Source: Chitinophagaceae bacterium (GTDB lineage Bacteria; Bacteroidota; Bacteroidia; Chitinophagales; Chitinophagaceae). From it: 5,068 nt of DNA. The stretch covers positions 1-5,068 of the forward strand of contig JAOQAL010000139.1 of the NCBI GenBank assembly GCA_025963615.1. Direction: 5' to 3'. Of the stretch, positions 1-5,068 are shown in pieces; position 1 is the first letter of the stretch, and every line of letters begins with the position of its first letter. The position numbers and the translations under genes are program-made. The notes beneath the pieces are model-generated. The model saw nothing but the letters and a program-made list of their open reading frames with translations, had not been told where the DNA came from and ran no database searches.

Positions 1-43
1 TAAATTCTGTAGCTTAGTTCTTCACCAACCTAAAAAGAAAGAT

Positions 44-511
44 ATGAAACCGGGTTTTAGATTTATAATAATCATCGTAATATTATTTTCCTGCAATGGG
101 GTGGACAAGAAACAAGATTCAAAAACATCCTCTTTTTCTATTGAAGGCACCTGGAAACTAGTCTCTGGAACGACGATCTCAAAAAATGATACAACATTTA
201 CTGATTATACCAAAAATCAGGAGATGATCAAGATCATCAATGCTACCCACTTCGCTTTCTTACGGCATGACCTGCACAACGGAAAAGATTCCGCGGCTGT
301 TTATGAATCAGGCGGAGGACATTATACACTGACCAATGATCAATACACAGAACACCTTCAATATTGTAACGCCAGGGAGTGGGAAGGGCATGATTTTCAA
401 TTTACAGTAAGCATAAAAAATGATACCCTGATCCAGCAGGGAATTGAAAAGGTTGAAGGAGCAGGAGTGGATAGAGTAATTATAGAGAAATATGCAAAAG
501 TGACAAACTAA
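44..511 (+). CDS. Small lipoprotein with a lipocalin-like domain, function unknown
   Basis: A 155-residue predicted lipoprotein. The N-terminus has a short basic start (K2, R6), an isoleucine-rich core at residues 7-14, and a lipobox L-F-S-C with the modified cysteine at C17, so it should be processed by signal peptidase II and anchored in the envelope. After a polar linker (about 18-32), the segment starting I-E-G-T-W-K-L-V near residue 33 is the usual first strand of lipocalin-like or fatty-acid-binding-like small beta-barrels of Bacteroidota. The rest alternates short strands and polar turns and ends in R-V-I-I-E-K-Y. A second cysteine (C108) has no visible partner. The ATG follows an A-rich leader (aaaaagaaagat), typical of this phylum. 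It converges on the methyltransferase gene with a 31-base gap and is the only + strand gene. The lipoprotein call is secure; the fold is inferred from the opening motif, and no ligand can be named. Confidence 0.8.
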   Translation: MKPGFRFIIIIVILFSCNGVDKKQDSKTSSFSIEGTWKLVSGTTISKNDTTFTDYTKNQEMIKIINATHFAFLRHDLHNGKDSAAVYESGGGHYTLTNDQYTEHLQYCNAREWEGHDFQFTVSIKNDTLIQQGIEKVEGAGVDRVIIEKYAKVTN

Positions 512-542
512 TTTACCAACCCTTTTATCTTATACTCAATTA

Positions 543-1721
543 TTACATCGCCGGTTTTGGTATCACCCTGCTGCCACTGTATAGTTCATACTCCAGTAAC
601 CTGCAATCAATAGTGCTGGTATAGAATTCAATCCTGCGCTTTGCTTTCAGTCCTATTTTTTTTGCAAGATCCAGGTTACCGGTAAAGACATAGCCGAAAT
701 AGCCGCCGCATTTTTGTTTCATAAAATCCCCGATGCGGCTATAAGTTGTTTCCAGTTCATCCAGTTGACCGAGCCGTTCACCATATTCCGGGTTTACAAA
801 TAAAATACCGTTTACACCTGCTGGTATTTCCGTGGCGGCAAAATCACATACTGCAAAATCAATGAGCTTACTAACGCCAGCGGCTACTGCATTTTTCTTT
901 GCATTTTCAACAGCCCTTTCGCTGTAATCGGTTGCAATGATGCGAAGCCCCGGTATATCTATTATTTGTTTCTCAAGCAACGCATCTTCCCGGAGGTAAA
1001 CGGCCTCATCATATCCCTGCAGGTGCATAAAAGCGTAATTGGTTCTGAATAATCCGGGTCTCCTGTTGGTGGCAATCATGGCAGCCTCAATGGCCAGGGT
1101 TCCTGAACCGCACATCGGGTTTACAAAAGGCGATACCTTGTCCCATCGTGTGGCGTAAATGGTTGCCGCTGCCAAGGCCTCAAGCATCGGGGCCTGGCCA
1201 GGAATTTTCCGATACCCATGACGGGCTAAGGAATCACCTGATGTATCAATAAAGATTTCAGCCTCTTCATTTTTCCAGAATAAATTTATCACCGCTCCTG
1301 TTAATTCCGAACCTGTTGTAGGCCGGGTTCCTCTTTGATCCCGAAGCCTGTCAACAATGGCATCTTTTACCCGGAGATTGGCAAACATGCTGTTGTTAAT
1401 AGTCGGGTTACTGACATTACTGGTTATCGAAAAATAACCCGGGTCAGGCAAAATCGTTTCCCAGGGATACGAAACAAGATTACTATAGATAGCATCCGCA
1501 TCGGAGGCGTTAAATTGTTTCAGACTATACAATACCTGACTGGCGCAACGAAGGTTCAGGTTAAGTTTTATGCAGTCATTGATGGTTCCTGAAAGCCGTA
1601 CCCCGGTTATAAAGCTATTTTCAATTTCAAATCCCAACTCTTTTACTTCCTGCTCCAGGTATGGAGTGATACGCTTGTGACAGGTTATGGTAATAATTCC
1701 TTTGGTAGTGTATAAACTCAT
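543..1721 (-). CDS. THUMP-domain rRNA guanine-N2 methyltransferase, RlmL/YpsC-like
   Basis: A 392-residue SAM-dependent RNA methyltransferase. Residues 1 to about 165 form the N-terminal ferredoxin-like plus THUMP RNA-binding region, including the R-D-Q-R-G-T-R-P segment near 127-134. The Rossmann-fold methyltransferase follows. SAM motif I is N-P-M-C-G-S-G-T at 201-208, followed by I-E-A-A; acidic motif II is in A-T-D-Y-S (D265), and motif III is C-D-F (D293). Catalytic motif IV is N-P-E-Y-G-E-R-L at 310-317, where the family usually reads N-P-P-Y. The family makes m2G in 23S rRNA (G2445 in E. coli); that target is inferred. E. coli RlmL is about 700 residues because it is fused to RlmK. This is the short, unfused form, like B. 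subtilis YpsC. The upstream reading frame stays open but has no ATG, GTG or TTG before the preceding gene, which supports this ATG. Family assignment is firm; the exact target base is less so. Confidence 0.9.
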   Translation of the reverse strand: MSLYTTKGIITITCHKRITPYLEQEVKELGFEIENSFITGVRLSGTINDCIKLNLNLRCASQVLYSLKQFNASDADAIYSNLVSYPWETILPDPGYFSITSNVSNPTINNSMFANLRVKDAIVDRLRDQRGTRPTTGSELTGAVINLFWKNEEAEIFIDTSGDSLARHGYRKIPGQAPMLEALAAATIYATRWDKVSPFVNPMCGSGTLAIEAAMIATNRRPGLFRTNYAFMHLQGYDEAVYLREDALLEKQIIDIPGLRIIATDYSERAVENAKKNAVAAGVSKLIDFAVCDFAATEIPAGVNGILFVNPEYGERLGQLDELETTYSRIGDFMKQKCGGYFGYVFTGNLDLAKKIGLKAKRRIEFYTSTIDCRLLEYELYSGSRVIPKPAM

Positions 1722-1753
1722 AATTGGGCTAAATATAAATCTTCTTAAATAGT

Positions 1754-1761
1754 CCCTCCTT
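1754..1761 (-). promoter_or_regulatory. Orphan Shine-Dalgarno-like AAGGAGGG
   Basis: A near-perfect anti-SD complement lies 32 bases upstream of the methyltransferase ATG on the same strand. That is too far for normal initiation, and no ATG, GTG or TTG occurs at a suitable distance after it. It may be chance, or a standby ribosome-loading site. Low confidence that it functions. Confidence 0.2.
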
Positions 1762-1780
1762 AAAGTTTGAAATTTTAACC

Positions 1781-2314
1781 CTATTGATTCATAACCAGCT
1801 CCAATGAAGCCGTCAGCGATAAGGACTTTTCATCAATCCCTTTAAAGAGTGGTTGATCTTCCGTTGACCAGGGCTTGCCCCGTCTGAAATCCCACCAACG
1901 GTATTCAATTTTTGAATATTCATTGCTGATTCCTTTTTCAATGGGTTTTTCATAGTAGTCATAAGATTGAAAAGTATACTTGCCATCGGCCACGGTTATG
2001 GCAATAACAGGTTTTATCCAGTAATAATTTCCAGATTCGCTGACTATAATTTTAAAAATTCCATGACCCGCTATTTTGCCGGCTGCTTTATCAGCCATCA
2101 TCAGGGATTCTTTTAATTCCGGAAATGATTCCTTAAACCATTTTACGGCTTTTGCATATAACTGTTCTTTCTTTTGGCCATTAGTAAGAATATATTCCTT
2201 TTCATAAAATACTTTTCCATTCTTCAATGGAATCGGGATTCCAGAAATATTATCATTTTGGGCCAACGATATGAGCGGAGCCAAAACAAGCAAATAAATG
2301 AAACTCTTTTTCAT
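1781..2314 (-). CDS. Secreted DUF4468-like protein of unknown function
   Basis: A 177-residue exported protein. The N-terminus is a clear Sec signal peptide: K2-K3, a hydrophobic core at about 5-17, and a probable signal peptidase I site after L-A-Q (17-19). No lipobox cysteine is present, so it is likely periplasmic or secreted. The mature region, roughly residues 35-125, resembles DUF4468 domains (TBP-like fold), with F-Y-E-K-E-Y, then an amphipathic helix Y-A-K-A-V-K-W-F, then alternating strands ending in Y-T-F-Q-S-Y-D-Y-Y. The family has no established biochemical role. The C-terminal part holds a Trp/Arg-rich stretch (R-W-W-D-F-R-R at 139-145) and an S-L-S-L-T-A-S-L-E-L tail. It starts 62 bases after the deaminase stop and ends 59 bases before the methyltransferase start, so it could be co-transcribed, but nothing links it to sugar metabolism. 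The ATG is right before the signal peptide, with purine-rich aaagagta just upstream. Confidence 0.8.
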   Translation of the reverse strand: MKKSFIYLLVLAPLISLAQNDNISGIPIPLKNGKVFYEKEYILTNGQKKEQLYAKAVKWFKESFPELKESLMMADKAAGKIAGHGIFKIIVSESGNYYWIKPVIAITVADGKYTFQSYDYYEKPIEKGISNEYSKIEYRWWDFRRGKPWSTEDQPLFKGIDEKSLSLTASLELVMNQ

Positions 2315-2376
2315 TACTCTTTAAAATGTGTTTTCAACATGGATGAAATGATTACCCGCTTAGTCAAAATTCAATT

Positions 2377-3123
2377 TCATTTAAGATTCACCCTATCTGC
2401 AATCCTTGAAGCCGCGTCCGCATCCAGTAGGATTTCACAATCAGGATGCAATTGCACAACCGAGGCCGGCATATCGGTCGTTACCGGACCCAGGATCGCT
2501 TTTTCAACAATCTCCGCTTTATGTTTTCCTTTGGCTATCAAGATCAGTTTCCGGGTGTGCATGATATTTTTAATCCCTCTCGTCAATCCACCTAACACAA
2601 TATTATCCGGCACCTGGGTTTCCCTGCGTACCCTGGCTTCAAAGTCAGGGTCCATCGGAGAAACCCAGGTCTCACTTTCAAAAGGTGTTCCGGGTTGATT
2701 GATTCCGATATGGCCGTTGCTGCCAAGGCCCAGCATTTGCAAATCAACGCCGCCACGTTCTGCCAACCGTTTTTCAAATAATTTGGCTTCGGCTTCAAAA
2801 TCATTTGAGAGGGTAGGAGGCATAATAAAATTTTCCTCCGGGATGCCCAATGGACCTGCCAGCTGATTTAAAATCATAGTATAACAACTGCCTGCATATT
2901 CCCTTGGTAAATTCGTGAGTTCATCGACATTAAAAAGTGTTATCTGCGAAACATCAAAAGGATATTGCGCAAATATTTTCGAAACAATAGCATGCATAGC
3001 AATTGTGGTTTGTCCTGTAGAAAGGCCAATAACTGCATTGGGCTTTTTCAGCATTTGTGCTATTATTCTCCAGGCAGCCGTCTGGTCAAATTCCTGTTCA
3101 CTCTTTGTAATTGTAATTTTCAT
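2377..3123 (-). CDS. nagB: Glucosamine/galactosamine-6-phosphate deaminase (NagB/AgaI family)
   Basis: A 248-residue cytoplasmic sugar-phosphate isomerase/deaminase that should convert an amino-hexose 6-phosphate to the ketohexose 6-phosphate plus ammonia. Visible motifs are the phosphate loop G-L-S-T-G-Q-T-T (33-40), the catalytic-Asp motif F-N-V-D-E-L (D67, equivalent to E. coli NagB D72), the active-site segment L-G-L-G-S-N-G-H-I-G-I-N-Q-P-G (131-145) with the ring-opening histidine H138, and the late P-A-S-V-V-Q-L-H motif. Length matches the short non-allosteric NagB forms (about 242 residues) and AgaI (about 251) better than E. coli NagB (266). Several stretches, such as G-G-V-D-L-Q-M-L-G-L-G, resemble AgaI, so galactosamine-6-phosphate may be the substrate; the symbol is a family label. 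N136 replaces E. coli D141, as in B. subtilis NagB and AgaI. Q143 replaces the usual Glu148, which is unusual. It sits 23 bases downstream of HPr, almost certainly in the same transcript. Confidence 0.88.
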   Translation of the reverse strand: MKITITKSEQEFDQTAAWRIIAQMLKKPNAVIGLSTGQTTIAMHAIVSKIFAQYPFDVSQITLFNVDELTNLPREYAGSCYTMILNQLAGPLGIPEENFIMPPTLSNDFEAEAKLFEKRLAERGGVDLQMLGLGSNGHIGINQPGTPFESETWVSPMDPDFEARVRRETQVPDNIVLGGLTRGIKNIMHTRKLILIAKGKHKAEIVEKAILGPVTTDMPASVVQLHPDCEILLDADAASRIADRVNLK

Positions 3124-3146
3124 CGTAAATAATTCTTGTTTGTTAC

Positions 3147-3413
3147 TTATAAATTTTTTAATTCTTCTGTAAAGAAAATATTTATTGCTTCTGCAGCGTC
3201 CAATTCATCTTCTCCTTCAATAAGGATAGAAATGGTATCACCCCCCTTGGCGCCCATGGAAAGAATATTCAGCATACTGTTCAGTCGCACTACCTTATCT
3301 TCTTTTTTCAGGCTGACCACTGATTTGAATTTTTTTGTAAGCCGTATTAAGGTGGTTGCCGGCCTGGCGTGTATGCCTTCCGGGGCCATAATTATATAGT
3401 CTTTTGAAATCAT
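3147..3413 (-). CDS. ptsH: HPr-family phosphocarrier protein
   Basis: An 88-residue HPr, full length for the family (85-88). The phosphorylation site G-I-H-A-R-P-A-T puts the active histidine at H15 with R17 beside it, matching classical HPr numbering. The regulatory-serine region L-N-S-M-L-N-I-L-S-M-G puts serine at S46, the position phosphorylated by HPr kinase in Gram-positives, with the usual hydrophobic helix and a following glycine-rich G-A-K-G-G-D. Both sites being kept suggests a functional carrier that accepts phosphate from enzyme I and may be controlled at S46; neither enzyme I, an EII component nor HPr kinase is in the window. It lies 41 bases after the amine oxidase stop and 23 before the deaminase, so it probably heads or sits inside a short operon with the latter. 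Bacteroidota often have partial PTS sets, so a regulatory role or donation to an unlinked EIIA is as plausible as direct sugar transport. The ATG has an AAGGAAA purine run directly upstream. Confidence 0.93.
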   Translation of the reverse strand: MISKDYIIMAPEGIHARPATTLIRLTKKFKSVVSLKKEDKVVRLNSMLNILSMGAKGGDTISILIEGEDELDAAEAINIFFTEELKNL

Positions 3414-3420
3414 TTTCCTT
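3414..3420 (-). promoter_or_regulatory. Purine-rich ribosome-binding-like site before HPr
   Basis: AAGGAAA directly abuts the HPr ATG on the minus strand, with a longer A/G run (about 17 bases, 3414-3430) upstream. It is closer than ideal Shine-Dalgarno spacing, so it more likely acts as the A-rich leader common in Bacteroidota. It supports the chosen start. No convincing TAnnTTTG promoter element was found in the 41-base gap. Confidence 0.35.
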
Positions 3421-3454
3421 TTTTTCTTTTAAAGCATTTTATATTTTATTATCA

Positions 3455-5068
3455 TCAATTGCCTGTTTTAACAACGGGAATTTTTACTGGCGGCATTCCC
3501 AACACCGGGTTAGATGAAAAGAATCCCATTGGCATTAAATTTATCGCTACCGTATGCTGATTCATGATGGGCCATTCTTCCGTTCTTACAATATGTGTTA
3601 CACCCGCAACATACCATACGACCAGGTCGGTATTTTGAAGGCTCCTGTTTTTTGCTGTCCAAACCGGGATCCCTTGTCCTTTCTGGTTACTCGCAGGATA
3701 TTCACCGGCCGGGTATATTTCGTCGGCATTGTAAGGTGTGGCCCAGAAGTGATGCCATAACACCTCTGTACGATTATACAGCGATGATTTCTTATCGGCC
3801 AGCGGAGTTATTCCGGCAGTGGGCATAATCATGTACGAAGAGTTGTTACCATATTTATTTTTTACCTGCGGGTTCATCACCATCCAGCTTCTGTTGGTTG
3901 CTATGTTAGCATCCCGTTGGGCTTCTTTTTCCTTCATGAACATGGTCATCTTTGCAACCAGGCTATTCCCGAGTGGATTATCAGCACTTCGTGGAACTCC
4001 GACCGTATTCATTTCTCCCACGGTGTTATTCTGACCGTCTACATCCAGGTCAAAGCGGTACACAAACCAATGTTGATGATTGGTTGCTTCTATATGAGGC
4101 CCTACGATGGTACCATATTGATACCCCTCGTAGGTTTTTGTTTCATCTTCTTTCTGCTTTATATCCATATCCATGCCATGGTCCATTACCTCATTGGTCA
4201 CCCGTTCAACAGTTCTGATATGGGGTATACCATTTAATTCCGTCTCAACTGTAATATTGCCATCTTCTTTAAAAATCCATTTAAACCCGTAATCATAATT
4301 ACCCGCAGTTACATAATATTTAATAGCCAGGTTCGTAGCGCGCCGGGCGGCATTTTCATGACGCCAGAGCACACCACCGTATTCTTCAAAAACCGCAACT
4401 GAACTATCTGAATTTATGGGCGATCCGAATTCGTTGTGTAATGTACAAGGCAGGTAAGTAGCATTTTCCGGTGCATCCGCACCGAATGTCAAGGGTCTTG
4501 GTTCGTCCTGGAACAACCTGTATACTCCTACGTCAAAATAATTATTGACGGCGTTCAGCAGGTCAGGCGATCCATAATTAACTACCATTTCGACCAGTGA
4601 ACCCCGGTACATAATATAGCGCCATTTATTTTGTGCATGATCAAAGTACTGCACGTCTGATATAACCAGTCCTTCCCGGTTGTGAATGCCAAAACGGAAC
4701 TTCCAGAACGGTGAAATAACCTGGTTGCCTTCTATACGATAGTTGGTTCCTTCAGGCTGCGTAATCAATACCGGCTTGGGCCGGTCTAAATCTGCTTTAA
4801 CTGTTTTCCCGTCAAAATAATCAATAGCCAACGGCTGTGAATATCCCTTGCCCATATCAATCACCTTCAGTACTTTTCTATCGGTAAGATCGATATAAGC
4901 GTAAATGCCGGGTATCGGGTTCTCGCTGAATTTTTTATTTTTATATTCCGGCGAGACGATTCTTTCCCGGTGACCCAGAGGAGACAGCCCTACATCCGCA
5001 GCGAAATTCCCCCGATGTGATTTTACGGAATCGGGGTTAATGCCACGCTTTTGCAACGCTTCATTCCA
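3455..5068 (-). CDS. Copper amine oxidase (primary-amine oxidase), 5' end outside window
   Basis: A partial copper/topaquinone amine oxidase: 537 residues are visible, and the frame stays open to the right edge with residues W-N-E-A, so the true start, signal peptide and N2/part of N3 domains lie outside. It oxidises primary amines to aldehyde, H2O2 and NH3, usually in the periplasm or outside the cell. Numbering from the edge, the catalytic set is complete: Y165 in M-V-V-N-Y-G, gate Y177 and base D179 in N-Y-F-D-V-G, the cofactor precursor Y258 in T-A-G-N-Y-D-Y, copper ligands H331 and H333 in N-H-Q-H-W-F, and H492 in G-V-T-H-I-V-R. D-L-D-V-D-G (340-345) and N-T-D-L-V (479-483) fit the secondary Ca-type site. 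The rest of N3 is residues 1 to about 105, the catalytic domain about 110-537. Oddity: 73 residues separate Y258 from H331, against about 49-58 in structurally known enzymes, with a Met/Asp/His-rich insert. The substrate cannot be told. Confidence 0.95.
   Translation of the reverse strand, partial: WNEALQKRGINPDSVKSHRGNFAADVGLSPLGHRERIVSPEYKNKKFSENPIPGIYAYIDLTDRKVLKVIDMGKGYSQPLAIDYFDGKTVKADLDRPKPVLITQPEGTNYRIEGNQVISPFWKFRFGIHNREGLVISDVQYFDHAQNKWRYIMYRGSLVEMVVNYGSPDLLNAVNNYFDVGVYRLFQDEPRPLTFGADAPENATYLPCTLHNEFGSPINSDSSVAVFEEYGGVLWRHENAARRATNLAIKYYVTAGNYDYGFKWIFKEDGNITVETELNGIPHIRTVERVTNEVMDHGMDMDIKQKEDETKTYEGYQYGTIVGPHIEATNHQHWFVYRFDLDVDGQNNTVGEMNTVGVPRSADNPLGNSLVAKMTMFMKEKEAQRDANIATNRSWMVMNPQVKNKYGNNSSYMIMPTAGITPLADKKSSLYNRTEVLWHHFWATPYNADEIYPAGEYPASNQKGQGIPVWTAKNRSLQNTDLVVWYVAGVTHIVRTEEWPIMNQHTVAINLMPMGFFSSNPVLGMPPVKIPVVKTGN
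4115..4201 (-). other. Charged Met/Asp/His-rich insertion in the amine oxidase
   Basis: Residues about 290-318 (edge numbering) of the amine oxidase, between the cofactor tyrosine and the HxH copper ligands. The segment contains M-D-H-G-M-D-M-D (295-302, nucleotides 4163-4186) followed by a Lys/Glu/Asp-rich stretch. It accounts for most of the extra spacing compared with characterised enzymes. It is in frame and continuous with conserved flanks, so it is part of the protein and not a frameshift. A metal-binding role is inference. Confidence 0.55.

Noticed and set aside
1..43. Promoter for the lipoprotein gene
   Set aside because: No match to the Bacteroidota TAnnTTTG / TTG pair could be made in the 43 visible bases; the promoter may lie left of the window.
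509..545. Possible shared terminator between the convergent lipoprotein and methyltransferase genes
   Set aside because: Only a 5-base TAATT/AATTA inverted repeat around the two stop codons is visible, with no GC-rich stem; too weak to call.
2367..2377. Short palindrome AAATT-C-AATTT at the deaminase stop
   Set aside because: Eleven bases of pure A/T arms in AT-rich DNA is expected by chance, and no second copy was found.
2174..2698. A 174-codon open frame on the + strand across the deaminase and DUF4468 genes
   Set aside because: It is antisense to two well-supported genes, has no recognisable domain, and its translation is low-complexity Ser/Ile-rich as expected of a shadow frame.
2592..2804. 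A 70-codon minus-strand frame inside the deaminase gene
   Set aside because: It is a shifted frame of a gene whose own reading frame is intact from start to stop, so it is not evidence of a frameshift or nested gene.
3917..4237. Open frames of 70-106 codons on the + strand inside the amine oxidase
   Set aside because: They are antisense to a gene with a full set of catalytic motifs, overlap one another in different frames, and show no family features.
5054..5056. TTG as the start codon of the amine oxidase
   Set aside because: The frame stays open to the window edge (W-N-E-A precedes it), and amine oxidases need a further N-terminal region, so the TTG is an internal leucine codon.

Overview
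The window looks like chromosomal DNA from a member of the Bacteroidota, most likely a soil or environmental Chitinophagaceae-type bacterium. The clues are an AT-leaning composition, A-rich leaders mostly without Shine-Dalgarno sites, a DUF4468-type secreted protein (a family largely confined to Bacteroidota), a short stand-alone THUMP/methyltransferase protein, and a lipoprotein with a very short N-region. The phylum call is fairly secure. The family call is inference.

Six protein genes fill almost the whole window. One small lipoprotein gene (44-511) is on the + strand. It converges on a run of five minus-strand genes, read here from right to left: a copper amine oxidase whose 5' end lies beyond the window (5068-3455), an HPr phosphocarrier (3413-3147), a glucosamine/galactosamine-6-phosphate deaminase (3123-2377), a secreted DUF4468 protein (2314-1781), and an RlmL/YpsC-like rRNA guanine-N2 methyltransferase (1721-543). 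Gaps between the five are 41, 23, 62 and 59 bases. None holds a clear terminator, so read-through is possible along the run. The HPr-deaminase pair is the most convincing operon. No RNA gene, mobile element, CRISPR array, origin or intergenic stretch over 100 bases is present.

Functionally, the first three genes of the run share a theme of amino-group release. The amine oxidase converts primary amines to aldehyde, H2O2 and ammonia outside the cytoplasm. The deaminase converts an amino-sugar phosphate to a ketohexose phosphate and ammonia in the cytoplasm. HPr is either a phosphocarrier for amino-sugar uptake or a regulator; no enzyme I or EII gene is visible here. The last two genes look like an unrelated envelope protein and a housekeeping ribosome-modification enzyme.

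The window is mostly ordinary in gene content, and I see no clear new multi-gene system. The points most worth checking are a Met/His/Asp-rich insertion between the cofactor tyrosine and the copper ligands of the amine oxidase, a Glu-to-Gln change at an active-site position of the deaminase, and the HPr-deaminase pairing.
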